NCBI GenBank assembly: GCA_021018995.1
Contig: CM037598.1
Location: forward strand, 50,607,185-50,671,184
Direction: 5' to 3'
DNA: 64,000 nucleotides
Origin: Chloranthus sessilifolius
Taxonomy: Eukaryota; Streptophyta; Magnoliopsida; Chloranthales; Chloranthaceae
The notes beneath the pieces were generated by a model. That model had not been told where the DNA came from, ran no database searches, and worked only from the letters and a program-made list of their open reading frames with translations. This document shows positions 1 through 11,020 of the stretch, piece by piece. Position numbers and translations under genes: made by a program. Position 1 is the first letter of the stretch; each line of letters begins with the position of its first letter.

Positions 1-42
1 CTGCACTAAAATTAACTATTCTATTGGCTGCCCTACCCTACC

Positions 43-80
43 ATACCCCCAAACCTAAGTTAAGCAGTGTCCTCACTGTT
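43..80 (-). promoter_or_regulatory. Inner polypurine tract and stem-loop of element A
   Basis: On the minus strand a stem-loop with loop AGGA (arms AACAGTG and CAGTGCT-like sequence, 63-80) is followed by the purine tract AGGTTTGGGGGTAT (43-56). The same pair occurs in elements B, C and F and in worn form in D and G. It lies downstream of the last ORF and well upstream of the true 3' LTR, so it is not the terminal polypurine tract. Confidence 0.6.
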
Positions 81-528
81 CCATGAAACATGTATAGGAA
101 CAACAGGGTTTAAAATAGAAAAACACCCTAAATTACAGTAGAAAATGAAGAGAAAACTAAATAAAAGAAGTAGTAAATTAACCTACAAAGGAGGAAAAGA
201 GGCTATGCACAAGATGATTACTAAGAAAATAAAACAACTACACAAACTCCTAAAAACAACAACTATAAATATAAAAAATTACACTAAAACAGCAGGTATA
301 TACAAACATTAACTATTCTAAAACACCTAAAATAGAAAAAATCCTAAGCATAACTACCTAAACATGATCTGAGTATGAATCTAAATTGATGGTAAAGAGT
401 TTTCAACATTAAAAGCATACATTTTAAAGCGGGATTCATACAAAATCAGATCACATAACCATAATATTCACAAAACAGTCCGGATGGGGGTGCATGAATG
501 ACAGAAATTTTGGCAGCCCATCTAGAAC

Positions 529-790
529 TCAGCTGAATTGAAAAGAATTATAAAATAAAAATGAAAGGCCATACCTTTGCATTTGCAACAAACTTGAATT
601 CTTCCATTCAACAGTTGATAGTTGCATGAGAGATTCAGGGAGCAGCTCTAGCTCCATAGCAGGTGGGCAATCAAAAGAAGGCTGGGGGAACACATGGGTG
701 GGTGCCTCCTCAGTCCAAACTTCATAATTTTAGCACACATCTCAATCCAATCCTTCTCATCAATGATTGCAACTATGAAAACAGTCCCCA
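529..790 (-). pseudogene. Short ORF remnant downstream of gag in element A
   Basis: An open stretch read on the minus strand ends at TGA (529-531). It contains a segment that translates as WTEEAPTH, then PSFDCPPAMELELLPESL. Element C carries the same two blocks on the plus strand: EEAPTYV around 26670 and a relative of the PSDVVELELF segment around 36200. The shared order suggests that A and C belong to one non-autonomous subfamily with a small protein in place of pol. I recognise no domain, and no start codon is secure. Confidence 0.4.
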
Positions 791-838
791 TTTCCTCTAA
801 CAAAGCTTGAGGAAATGGGGCTCAACAAGGTATAACTT

Positions 839-862
839 TTATATATATATATATATATATAT
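839..862. repeat. (TA)n microsatellite
   Basis: About twelve TA units followed by an A/T-rich tract, between the gag remnant and the short ORF of element A. The equivalent place in element C (about 26400-26460) is also a long A/T run. Confidence 0.9.
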
Positions 863-999
863 TATTTTATTTTAGTTTATTTTCTTTTATTTTTTATGAA
901 ATTGGGCTCAAGAACAACCCATTATTCAGTTCATGCTACACTACAATAGGAACTCAATCCTTTCTTTCTTGTGCATACCTTTTCCCATTAAACACCTCT

Positions 1000-2516
1000 T
1001 GGTGCTCCACCACTTTACCAGCCCTCTGGGCATGAATGGCCCTAGCATCTTCATTGGTTGAAGATCCTTCACCAATCAAGTGTACCCCTTTGGGATTGTT
1101 CACAATTTTGCCTGGGAGCTTACCCTCATCCCTTTAAGTTAGAGCATTGGAGATATGATCAAGCGGGTCCTCAATTTTTCTGATGCTTTACGAGTGGGAA
1201 TCCATAATTTGTGTTATGGAGCTGAGGTTTTGCAACGAAGTTAAAACCCGCTTCTCAAAGGAGGGGGCTCTTGGTTGAGGTTGGGGCAATGCCAATTGAC
1301 CTGGTTGAGGGGACTATGGGGAAATTGTTCTCTTAGGGCATAACCTTGAGGGGACTGCTGGTAAGACATGTAGGGCAGTGCCTGCTGTTGCTGGGTTTAA
1401 GGAAATTCAACTTGTGTCCACCTCAAATTTGGGTGGTTCCTCCAAGTGTACCCAGCAGGCTGCTCTTCGAATGACTGGACGACATTGACTTGCTCATTTA
1501 TAAATTTAGGAAATGGACTAGCAAATGGACAATTTAGATGTGAGTGTGTGGGTGAGTGGCATATGAGGCATGCCTCTCTAACCTATGCAGCCCCATGGGG
1601 CTGCAACACACTCAACACTTTATCAAAATTTAAGGACAAGTTGTCGACCTTTCTCTCTAGATTACTATGTGCAGTTAACTCATACAATTTTCCTTTGGAA
1701 ATGGGTTCATTTGTACCCCTAGCAGCTGACACAATGTCATTGCTTGACAAAGACTCCTACTACATGGAGTTTTCACTAATGACACCAAATAGCTCCCATG
1801 CCTCTACATTAGTCTTGCTGAGGTAGGAACCACCACTTGATGCATCAATCATAGAACTATTTTTTGCAATAATCCCCTGGTAGAAGCTTTGAACAAGCTA
1901 CCACAAAAACTCCTTAAATCTCTCCCAAGTGATGTGGGCATTGCCATAACAACTCCTTAAATCTCTCCCAAGTGTCATGAAATGTTTCAGTTGGGAGTTG
2001 AGCAAAGGAGATTATGCTCTTCCTCAACTGAGTAGTTTTACCAATTGGGAAAAATTTAGCCAAGAATTGACATTGAAGATCATTCCAAGATTGTATGTTG
2101 TTGGCTGGGAGCATGGAGAGCCAAGTTCTTACTTTATCCTTTAAGGAAAAACGAAAAATTCTCATTTTGGTGGCTTCCTCTCCCTGACCACCAATATTAA
2201 AAGTAGTACATAGAGAAAGAAACAACTCTATATGTTGGTATGGATCCTCCCTGCTTAGCCCATGAAAGCATGGCAACATTTGGATGGTTAAAGCCTTGAT
2301 CTCATAGCTACCCACAACATTAGGGAGTTGAATGCAAGGGGGGGATGAGTATGCCCCTGGTGCCTAATACTCTTTAAGGGGTTTTGGTTGCTCACCCATC
2401 TCAGCTGTTACTAAAATTTCAGCAGGGTTGTGTGTTGCTGGCCTAGGGCTCAAGACTCTCTCAATATCAGGATTTAAAGATTCTAGATCGGGAATGAGAG
2501 ACCTTATTCCCAACAT
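1000..2516 (-). pseudogene. gag: gag of element A (broken)
   Basis: Capsid/nucleocapsid polyprotein of a plant Ty3/gypsy element (retrotransposon gag family). The likely start is the ATG at 2516, opening MLGIRSL, which matches the gag starts of B (MLGRRSL) and D. The best-kept core is 2315-1914, with LKDKVRTWLSMLP, SWNDLQCQFLAKFFP and ETFHDTWERFKELL. A zinc knuckle of CX2CX4H type is visible near 1560 (CLICHSPTH), but its last cysteine is lost. A stop after the KPLKEY segment separates the N-terminus from the core, and further stops follow. The C-terminal part (about 1000-1450) is Gln/Pro-rich, as in B and D. Not functional. Confidence 0.8.
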
Positions 2517-3032
2517 ACAACACACACACAACAAAAACAAGGACTCATAGCAGATAGAATAAAAATACTAAAGACTAAATACAACTGCCGAAGTTTTTTT
2601 AAAATTACAGAAATGAAAAGACAGCAGGGGAGAGAGATTCAAACTGATGCAAAATTGCTCTAGCTGCAGCTGATCTATCCCTTATGCTACTGCTCCAGAG
2701 CTACAAAAATAAAAAACTTTAGCAAATATTTATTTAAACGTAAAATAGTAAATAAATCTACTACAGAAAATGAGGAAAAACTATAAAATAAAGGAAAAGA
2801 TTACAACAAAAATTTATTCAAACACTACATGTAATAATAGGAAAATAAATGCAAACAAAAGAGATTATAGCTGTACTTTATTCAACTTACCTAAGACACC
2901 AAAAAGACTTAAAAATAGAAACTAAACAAGGAAAATTCAAAAAAATCACAGGAAAAATACTGGTATAATTTATTCAAACACTACAATTATAAAGAATAAA
3001 AACTAAACTCAGTTTATTATACTTAGATCAAA

Positions 3033-3052
3033 ATTCTCCGGCAGCGGCTCCA
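3033..3052 (-). other. Primer-binding site of element A (tRNA-Asp type)
   Basis: Minus strand TGGAGCCGCTGCCGGAGAAT, six bases inside the LTR end. Against the complement of the 3' end of plant tRNA-Asp (TGGCGCCGTTGCCGGGGATC, from general knowledge) I count 15 of 20 matches. It fixes the strand of A and shows that the LTR to the right is its 5' LTR. Confidence 0.75.
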
Positions 3053-3603
3053 AAAATTTGTTGGTTTATTTTAGTTTGTTGTGCTATTTATTATAAAAAT
3101 ATGAGGGAAATAATATGAGGAAAATAAAGAAAACAAAACAAAATAAAATAAAATGGATTGAACACAGCAAAAAACCAAACTCACAGGCCTGTAAGATCCA
3201 GGGCTGTTGTAGCAAGTTTTGATAAGTAAGAGTTTGTCCCACAAGGAGTGATGATCTGAAACTTCAAGGGTTATATAGTAAACTCCAGATCTGGCTACAG
3301 GTCTAGCAACTCTAAACCTCAACTAGGAAGCAAGGTAAAGAGAAGGTGTTTAGGTGTCATAAAACTAAAATAAAACAAAAAAGCACAAAAATAAAACTGG
3401 ATCTAAAGAAAGGGGAAAGAAGAGAATGTAGATGGAGTGATAAAATAAAATGAAAATGATAGAGAAGTAGAAAGCGGTGGGTAAATCAGCAATGCAAATC
3501 AGATCTAGAAATGAATCTGCAGCATTCCTTCACTTGGCTATAAGCACAAGTGCAAGGTAGAAGAATCCAACTAACCCATGTGGTTTGGACTACTCTTAAG
3601 GCT

Positions 3604-3635
3604 ATAATCTTCCCACTTAAATGGTCATAGATTAT
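3604..3635 (-). other. Covarying 32-nt hairpin, LTR of A, copy 1
   Basis: Outer arms ATAATCT and AGATTAT (plus strand) pair perfectly, inner CCA pairs with TGG, loop CTTAAA-like. It differs from the common form ATGATCT/AGATCAT by a matched G-C to A-T change. Confidence 0.75.
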
Positions 3636-3998
3636 CCTAGGGAGGTGATCCAGTCACAGGTGCTAAAGTTAGAAGATGAAAACTATTACAGATACTATGC
3701 TTATAAGGCTACAAGCACTTGCGACCATAGGATCAAACAATCCATGTAGATTTGGTGAGAACCATTAGAAATCACAGATTGTTTGGGGCTTTAGAATTAG
3801 CTGGTCATTGCTATAAAGAGGCCTCCAATGACCAACCTCTCAAGTCTGCAATCTCTATAAAATCTCATATCTATTCACTGAAAATAGCTTTGCAAAACAG
3901 AGGAGTTAGATTTGCAGTTGTCTCTCACTTGGCTATATGCTCAAGTGCTGAGAAGAAGAATCCATCTCAACCCTATGACCTACAGCAGCCTTAGGGCT

Positions 3999-4030
3999 AT
4001 ATCCTGCCCACTTGAATGGCCATAGGCTAT
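3999..4030 (-). other. Covarying 32-nt hairpin, LTR of A, copy 2
   Basis: Outer arms ATATCCT and AGGCTAT with one mismatch. The fifth pair is C-G instead of T-A, changed on both sides. Inner GCCCA/TGGCC also pairs. Confidence 0.65.
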
Positions 4031-4460
4031 CTCAGAGGTTATCTTAATCCCCAAAGTTGGAGGTATAATAGTAAAACTGCTGCTGCCACCATGGTTGCAT
4101 GGCTACAAGTCAAGCAACCTTAGGTGCATCAAATCTATAAAACTCAATGTGAAACACACAGGCAAAAAATAGATTTCATAAGCATTAATCACATGGCATT
4201 TCATTGCTTAAACAAGACTTACAATGTTTGCCCTCAAGGAAGCAGCTTGCAACAACCCAAAACAACTCACTCTATTTCATACAAAACCGATTACAATGTA
4301 GAAATAGCACAAGTTGCTACAAAGATTTTTAACTCAGCTTTGCAACTGAGGTAAGGGAGAAGAAAGGGAAAACTGAAAGGGAAACTAAGCCCTAACCCTA
4401 ATCCTAAACCAAAATTTGATCCAGCTATTCTAGATATTTTTACAAAGCAGAAATAGCTCA

Positions 4461-4467
4461 ATTTATA
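4461..4467 (-). promoter_or_regulatory. TATA box, LTR of A
   Basis: Minus strand TATAAAT. It divides the upstream motif cluster from the downstream hairpins, as in the other LTRs. Confidence 0.5.
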
Positions 4468-4659
4468 CACAGTCCATGCTACTGTTGTGTGCTATAGCCA
4501 ATCAGAAATGAGGCTTTTAGGAGTTGATTTCATGGCCTATTTGTGGCCCTTGGATGCTTTGGGATGTGTGAGCATTGGGAAGTGTGCCCTAGAAGTGGTG
4601 AAATGCCCAAAATATCGCTGGTTGTTGAAGTGTGGCTGCTGGGACCCAAACCTCGTGCA

Positions 4660-5130
4660 GATGACAGCTTCGGGTATGCACCTCGCTAAGATCTCGCTAG
4701 GATCTCATTGGGCTGAAGTTCAACAGCTCAATGTTGCTCGCAAGGATCAAACTCAGTGACTTAATGCTGCTTGCAAGGATCAAATTCAGCAACTTAATGC
4801 TGCTCGCAAGGATCAAATGGGCATAAAACAGCTCGCTAGGATGCAACTTGTGTAGATGGAAGTTGATCTACTAGAGTTGTATTAAGGGCTTTAGGTCCCA
4901 GCTCGCGAGGTTCATTGCTGTCGGGCTCTTGGTGCTCGACAAGTTCTATACTCCAGCTCCTAACCATGCGAGATCTTTTCATTAAGGAGTTTAACCACTC
5001 GATATCTGCTCAAGCTCTTCCGCTGAAGCTGCTATGCAGCTGCTCCTCCCCTCGACAGGTTCAACTTTTTCATGCTGCAACAACTCGAGTGGTTAGTCTG
5101 TGGTTCCATTAACTACTCGAGAGGTTGGCA
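4660..5130 (-). repeat. U3 motif cluster, LTR of A
   Basis: Irregularly spaced copies of a TCG-centred element such as CTCGCTAGG, GCTCGCGAGG, CTCGAGAGG and ACTCGAGTGG, in either orientation, upstream of the TATA box. It is the counterpart of the CTCGACAGGTT cluster of B and D. Confidence 0.6.
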
Positions 5131-5719
5131 TACAGCACTTTGAGTGCTCAAGTGCATTTATGGGTGCACAGAAGCTACTGGTGTTTCAACAATATGGTAC
5201 TGGGGGAGGTTGCTGTAATATTAAAATGCTTGAGGGCCTGGTGCAGCAGCTTGCAACAGTCATTACAGCTGCTTGACATGTGTGTGGAGCTCCAGCAGTG
5301 GGCTTGCTATCCTTAAGTGCAAATTGCTCGAAGGCCTGATGTACATGTTGCTACTTTGCAGCTTGCTTCTACTTAGCACTTATGACTTGAATTCCATGTT
5401 ACTGAAAATTTCCACTTTTCACCTCTTAACCTAGCCTTTGATGGACCTTGAGGCAGACTAATAATCATTTGTTAGGTGTGTTTTGTAGTTAGCAATAAAC
5501 TATGCAGCTTAATATAAAATCTCTGCTTATTGATCCAAAGAAGAGAAAGAATACATGAAAAGATGATTGCTAAGAAAAAGCCTATTGGAATACCCTGGTA
5601 GTGCTCACCATGGTGACTCATTTGCTGGTCATCATTGACCAAAAGTCTAGTAGATGAAAGAAGTTAGATGAGAATGGAGGAAGCTGCAACAGTAGCAACT
5701 GCAATGCATCAGAGGATAA

Positions 5720-6260
5720 AAAAGACTCACCTCGCAGAGTTGAGGAGCTCCCTCACGGAGCTAACGATGCAGTGGAAGCTGCCCTCGCGTAGATAGGACG
5801 TGTAGTCAAGAGGAGAGCAGTAAAGAAAAATCACGAAGATCTCGCATCTTAAAACCCTCAGAATTTGTGCCCACGAAGTTCTCACGGAGATCGAGCCTTA
5901 AAGAAGCCGTGCACATAACATAGTGAATCCATATGCATAAAGAACAATTTGTCACCTCGTTGAGTTCTCGCGAAGCCCTGAAAGAGAGAGACGCCAAGAT
6001 TTTCCTTGCACAACTCTCATGCACTTTGAAGCCTAACCAGTTACTACATGAGCGCAAGAGCCTACTTGCGTGAGTATCCAGTGAGAGAGAACTTCTGAAG
6101 CTCTACTACGCGAGAAATCTAGGCATTCCAAATCACCTCCGCGACAACATTATAGCGCAAAGCAGCTGTGCGATCAATTGAGAATCTATCGCGCAAGTGA
6201 ACATTCCTCCTAAGCCAAATGCTCCTCCGCGAAGGCTCTGCCACTGCATGAGTGAATTAA
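5720..6260 (+). repeat. U3 motif cluster, LTR S1
   Basis: Repeated CTCGCG/CTCACGGAG-type motifs (for example CTCGCAGAG, CTCGCGTAG, TCTCGCGAAG, TACGCGAGAA, CGCGCAAG), 20-40 bases apart, upstream of the TATA box. The same motif type fills the LTRs H and E and the region 60490-60850 inside E. Confidence 0.65.
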
Positions 6261-6466
6261 TGCAGATGTCAGCCCCGCAAAGCTCTGGCTCTCCACTTCT
6301 CAGTTTTAACTCAAGGAACTTTCTGGAATTTCCCAAGATTGGGACACACTTTTCAAGGCATGGATATCGAGGTACACATCTCAAGGCATTCAAGGGCTAT
6401 AATAGTGCCATGCCTGCTAGAAAAATTAGGGTTAATCTCTTTTGAGCCAAGGCCTTATAGACATAA

Positions 6467-6474
6467 TATATAAG
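6467..6474 (+). promoter_or_regulatory. TATA box, LTR S1
   Basis: TATATAAG, about 1.07 kb from the LTR start. It aligns with the same box in the LTR of E (57246-57253, minus). Confidence 0.5.
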
Positions 6475-7007
6475 CTGTACTTAGAGTTTAAGATTTTCAT
6501 CTTTCCTTCATCCTCTGTTGGCTGAGAGCTCCAGCAGGCTAAGGTTAGGGTTTGATCATCTCTTTTTCTTATTTTTCTTCTCTCTTAGCTCAACATTAGC
6601 TGGCTCATCCTTTTGTAAGCAGCTAGGTTTAGTTTTATTTTAGTTTTGTAATAGGCTTTGTATACATTGGGATCTTTTGGATGAGGAGTTGTGTACAGGC
6701 TGCAACCTTGAGATAGTTCATTGTAAGTTTTGCTTTTATCAATGGATTATTATTTTACTGACAAATTAAATCTACAGATCTTATGGTTTCCTTAGATGTC
6801 TATAGGATTCATATTTTTGGGACTAGCCCATTCAGTTTCTAGTAGATCAATTATTTACCATCTAGTTTCCCTTAGTTTAATAGACCAATGGATAGCAAGC
6901 CGAATCTGTAGCCAGATCTAGAGAGCTCATAGCCCTAGGACTCTATGGTGGCAACAACAGTTTACATATTCCTTCTCAGATCTATGTGGTATGGACAGAC
7001 CTATCGG

Positions 7008-7039
7008 ATACCCTGTGACTATTTGAGTGGACAATGTAT
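7008..7039 (+). other. Covarying 32-nt hairpin, LTR S1, copy 1 (worn)
   Basis: Arms ATACCCTGT and ACAATGTAT, two mismatches. The third and fourth pairs (A-T, C-G) match the ATAC form. Confidence 0.55.
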
Positions 7040-7522
7040 AACCATAAGGTGGTGCCCAACCACATGTCAGAGAAGGATTCTTTTCCTCTGCACATGAGCT
7101 TCTAGAGCCTTGTGAGGAGGTTTGTGCAGGAACTGGCTCCCCTTTCTTTTACTTGACCGATATCAGATGTTAGATTTTATTTCTCTATAGTAATTGCAGC
7201 TTGAGGCTGAGTCATTACAGGCCTTTTGCAGCAATGACCAATTGAATCTAAATCCTTATTCAACCTGTTGCTTGTTCTTTATGTGGGCACATTGAGCCGT
7301 TGGCCTTGGCAAAGCACATAGGATTTTATGGGTAGGAATACCTATGGATGTCAGCCAGATCTGTGCACAGATTTGGGGAGCTTGTAGCACTGGCATTACA
7401 TAGTGTCTGTAATAATATTCATGGCCTGATCTGGTCCATTGGTTGGGGAAATGATCAGTCCACTCCTTTGGATTAGGTTAGCATTTCTGGTTTAATCAAT
7501 GGGATTTGACAGACTCTATCAG

Positions 7523-7554
7523 ATACTCTCTGACCATTTGAGTGGATAGAGTAT
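7523..7554 (+). other. Covarying 32-nt hairpin, LTR S1, copy 2
   Basis: Outer arms ATACTCT and AGAGTAT pair perfectly, then inner ACCA pairs with TGG. This is the same doubly changed form as in element G. Confidence 0.7.
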
Positions 7555-8938
7555 AGCCCTAAGAGCACCCCAAATGGCATGGATTAAATTGGACTCTTCT
7601 ACCTTGTTGAGGTTATTGATAGCATCTCAGCAAGGACCACTGCAGAGATAGTCTAAATCTGAGTTACATTACTGTATTAACTCTGGCTTAACCTGCTTAC
7701 TTCCCATCATTTTAATATTTTATTTTGGCACATACCATCATCATCTTCTTCTTAACCCTTTCTTTAGGATAGGGCTGCACTTTACTTCTCTTTTGTTACG
7801 GTTAATTTAGTGTAGTCATGACACCCAACTACCTTTCTTTAGGATTGTCAGATCTGTAGCCAGATCTAGAGGCCTACTATTAAAGCCCATTTTAGGTTCT
7901 AGATCAATTTCTCTATGGGACAAACTCTTATCAAAACTTGCTATAATAGCCTTGGATCTTGCAGGACTAGAATGCTTTAAGATTGTTGTTTTCACCATTA
8001 CACTTTTATCCTCTGTTTTATGTTGATTTTAATTTTCTTCCAACACCACATAATAAATCAGCACATCCTCTGACAGTTCCAACTAAACAAAATAACAGCT
8101 ACCACAGCTTGACAACTAGCAATTAGGCTTCATGGTGGTGCTTGAGAGGCTTATTCCAGCAACATGAGCCACTCAAATGGATGGCCTTGCCGCCGCACTG
8201 AAGTACACACTTTGATTGCCATATCATCAAGTGTAGCTGCTGTTTGGTGTATATATAGTAGCTCATTTGGATTGTGCAGTAGCAACAATTGCTGGTTTGA
8301 TTGAAGTGTAGCAATAAACAACTCACACCTTTTATGTTCTCAAGGCCTTTACTGCTGCTCAACAAGTTGGGGTCATTAGCCATGTTGCTCCCATATATTA
8401 AATGTAGCAGCAGGTCTCCATGCAGACTCCTGCTTCAAATCTTGAGGTCCACATCTCAGGTGCTTAACTGCAATAGTTGTAATTCAAGAGGCTAGTTTGC
8501 AACAATAGCAATGCTTGATTATGCTACAGCAGGTTTTAAAGGGTGCAACAACAACTCTTCTTCAGCACTGTGTCATGGATTTGATAGGTTGGTGTAGCCG
8601 CATGCTGCTCTTCATGCCCACTTTCACGTAATCCTCTGCAGCAGCTATCCATAAAGCTCGGGCCACATATCTTTCAGCAGGCCTTCAAAAGATTGCAATG
8701 CATGCAACACAGTCTCAATGATGTAAACCACCATGGTGATTTCACTGTAACCTCATCAGCTCCACAACTCCACTCCAAATTCATTCCTCTTGGCTTGAAA
8801 ATGATGGATTGCAACATTAAGCTATGTTTTTCTTTTATCTACACAAACACACTTAAAAACCATTATTAACCAGCTCAATGGTCTAATAAAGGCCAAGTTA
8901 AGGGGTGAAAAGTGACATATTTATGTGCTCAACAATTG

Positions 8939-8947
8939 TATAAATAG
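8939..8947 (+). promoter_or_regulatory. TATA box, LTR of C
   Basis: TATAAATAG, only four bases after the end of element A, so A has separated this core promoter from its upstream motifs. Confidence 0.6.
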
Positions 8948-9173
8948 AACTTTTGCTATCTTGTAAAAGGATCCAGGACTACCCTGAGACCACCTTTAGG
9001 GTTTTCTATTTTTTAGGTTAGGTTTTATTTCCTTTAGTCCCTCCTGAGCTCAGCATCCATGATGAGTTAAACATCTGTAGCAGCTAGGAATAATTTAGAT
9101 CTATAATCTAGTTTTGTATGAGCATTGTGAGCAGGGTTTTGGGATTTCTTGCACAGACTGCTGCCTTGAGGGC

Positions 9174-9178
9174 AGATC
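9174..9178. repeat. Target site duplication of element B, left copy
   Basis: AGATC directly before the left LTR of B. An identical copy follows the right LTR (25079-25083). Confidence 0.9.
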
Positions 9179-9634
9179 TGTTGGTTTGCTTACCTTATAA
9201 CTATTAAATGGTTAAAACATCAAATTAAGAGGACAAAGTACAGAGGTATGGGCTCAAGGTAAGCAAGCAATCCTACAAGAATCAGGGCTATTGCAGCAAG
9301 TTTTAATAGGTGAGTCAGGGTAGGTCCACAAGGAAATGTGTTTTGAAATGGGGTAAGAGGAGAGGTTTCTAAGATTTGTCACTATAATACAAACTATAAA
9401 AATCAAAAGAAAAATGATCCATAACAGATTGAACTCAGATTCAAGGGAATGAAGAAAAAGATTAAAATCAAAAGGTGGAGAGTAGCAACTAGGGATTTTG
9501 GTCTTTATTGAAAATCAATTGGATCAAAGGCAATGCATAGGACAGATTTGCTACAATCCTTCATCTAGCCACAAGCCCAGATGCAAGGTATAAGAATCTA
9601 ATCTCAAACAAAGAATTGGAGCAATCCTAAGGCT

Positions 9635-9666
9635 ATGATCTGACCACTTGAATGGTCACAGATCAT
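9635..9666 (-). other. Covarying 32-nt hairpin, left LTR of B
   Basis: Arms ATGATCTG and CAGATCAT pair perfectly, followed by a small bulge, CCA/TGG and loop CTTGAA. Confidence 0.75.
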
Positions 9667-10097
9667 CCCAGAGATTGTTCTAATTCAAGGATCTTGATTG
9701 GAACACGTAAGCTATTGAAGATGCTATGGATGCCAAGCAACATGATCAAGCATCCACAGGGATATCTAATCCAGATAAATAAAATAAGAAAAAGTGAAAT
9801 TTAGTTCAAAATTAATTATAAAAACCACAATTACACTGTAATAATACAACTTACAATCCTATTATGCTCAGATCTGCAATTTGTGCAACATATAATACCT
9901 TTATAAAGCCCTTAAAACTCTCAATTTACAGCTCTCAACCTCACCCTAGCTACTGAAGAGGTTTAGCCAACCATGATTGGCTAAGGAGAGAATGGGGGAA
10001 GAAGGAAGAGAGAGGGAATTTTTTGGAGGGAAATGGAATTTTGGATTTGGCTCTGGTTCTGTCAAATTCTGGATGAATTTTTAGTGCAATTTCTCCT

Positions 10098-10106
10098 CTA
10101 TTTATA
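10098..10106 (-). promoter_or_regulatory. TATA box, left LTR of B
   Basis: Minus strand TATAAATAG, identical to the one in the right LTR (23803-23811). Confidence 0.55.
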
Positions 10107-10379
10107 CTCTTCCCTCAGATCTATTTTAGCCAATCAGAGCTCAAGGGAATATTTCAGTTATTCCACCTGCTAATGTGGCTGATTTCTCTTCTAGATGCTC
10201 TTCCCCAATTGGTCTAGAACTAGTAAGTACTTTTGATTTAGTTAGAGTTCCCATTCGTGCCCAGTTGTGTACCAAAAAATAACCCCAAGGGTTACTGACG
10301 TGCTTTGGAATGTGTGCACAAAGTACTGAAGTTGGCAACTGCTTGTGTAAGGAATTGAGAAGCTCCTAATTCGATTGTC

Positions 10380-11020
10380 TTGAGGTTCAGGGAACCTCTC
10401 GACAGGTTCTCGGTCTGCTTTATGTGTATTTCTACAGGTTGAGAGTGGCTTTCACTAGGATCTGTGACTTCATGACAGGTTGGCCTGTGGCTTTCGACAG
10501 GATTGGTAACAATTCTCGACAAGTTGACAGGAATTCTCATCTTCTGTCCGAGCTGCTTATATCCTCTCAAATGGTTATACAAAATCCTATTGGCCTCTTT
10601 ATAAAGCTCCAGTTGAGCTTTCGATAGGTTACTCTGCTTTTTGACAGGATTGACTCAACCACACGCCATTGATTATATCTTCATGTGAGTCATCAACAGA
10701 TTGACTTGGATTGCTTGATAGGTTCAAGGGAACCTCTCGAGCTCCCTTGCATCTACGGTATCCTCTGGATAGGATGCACTAAACAACTCAACATGTTTTG
10801 TGAACCTCTCCGACTCTTCACTCTTGCACCTCAATACCTCTTGATAGCTTTTAAACCACTCCTCAGAACCTCTCGACAACACACTCTCTTTAGCTTTAAC
10901 TCCTCGATAGGTTCAAGTACACCCTCAGGTCCTCTTGATAGGTTCATGGAACCTCTCGACAGTTTGACTTTTCTCTCTAGAACCTCTCGACAAGTTGAGT
11001 TAACCTCTTGAGATGTTCTG
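10380..11020 (-). repeat. U3 motif cluster, left LTR of B
   Basis: Many copies of CTCGACAGGTT and decayed forms (CTCGATAGGTT, CTTGATAGGTT), some as the near-palindrome AACCTCTCGACAGTTT (10950-10965), spaced roughly 20-50 bases, upstream of the TATA box. Confidence 0.75.

Larger units (their letters stand above)
5397..8045 (+). mobile_element. LTR S1: solo Athila-like LTR inserted in the LTR of A
   Basis: Plus-orientation LTR: starts TGTTACTGAAAATTTCC (with the LTR-start hairpin and CACCTCTTAACCTAGCC block) and ends CTTCCAACA at 8045. No coding sequence follows it and LTR A resumes on both sides, so it is a solo LTR of about 2.65 kb. Its TATA box is at 6467-6474, its motif cluster upstream (5720-6260) and its hairpins downstream (7008, 7523). 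The right end is uncertain: TTCCA occurs at 5392-5396 and again at 8038-8042, which would be a target duplication only if the LTR ended at 8037 without the usual CA. Confidence 0.75.
1..8934 (-). mobile_element. Element A: Athila-like Ty3/gypsy element, minus strand, left end outside window
   Basis: Read on the minus strand, the order is 5' LTR (3059-8934, interrupted by LTR S1), tRNA-Asp-type primer site (3033-3052), broken gag (about 1000-2516), a short ORF remnant (529-790), then an inner polypurine tract with hairpin (43-80). No protease, RT, RNase H or integrase lies between gag and the 3' non-coding region, so A is a large deletion derivative that would depend on other elements. Its right end CAACA at 8934 abuts the LTR of element C, four bases upstream of the TATA box of C. 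The left LTR and the second target duplication are outside the window. Confidence 0.8.
3059..8934 (-). repeat. 5' LTR of element A, split by LTR S1
   Basis: Begins TGTTGG at 3059 and ends CTCAACA at 8934 (plus-strand reading). Without S1 (5397-8045) it is about 3.2 kb. It has a TATA box at 4461-4467, two hairpin modules downstream of it in the transcribed part (3604-3635 and 3999-4030, 395 bases apart) and a cluster of TCG-centred motifs upstream (about 4660-5130). The spacing of the two hairpins equals that in element C. Confidence 0.75.
8935..9178 (+). repeat. 5' LTR of element C, left visible piece
   Basis: Plus-strand LTR sequence between the inserted elements A and B. It begins just upstream of a TATA box (8939-8947) and runs into the target site AGATC of B (9174-9178). 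The rest of U3 lies left of element A, outside the window. It continues at 25079. Confidence 0.75.

Noticed and set aside
4487..5316. Run of plus-strand ORFs of 60-90 codons
   Set aside because: Inside the LTR of A on the non-coding strand, over the motif cluster; no shared reading frame with other LTRs.
5392..8042. TTCCA as a certain target duplication of S1
   Set aside because: The right copy lies inside the presumed LTR end (CTTCCAACA); accepting it would need an LTR without a terminal CA, so I list it only as a possibility.
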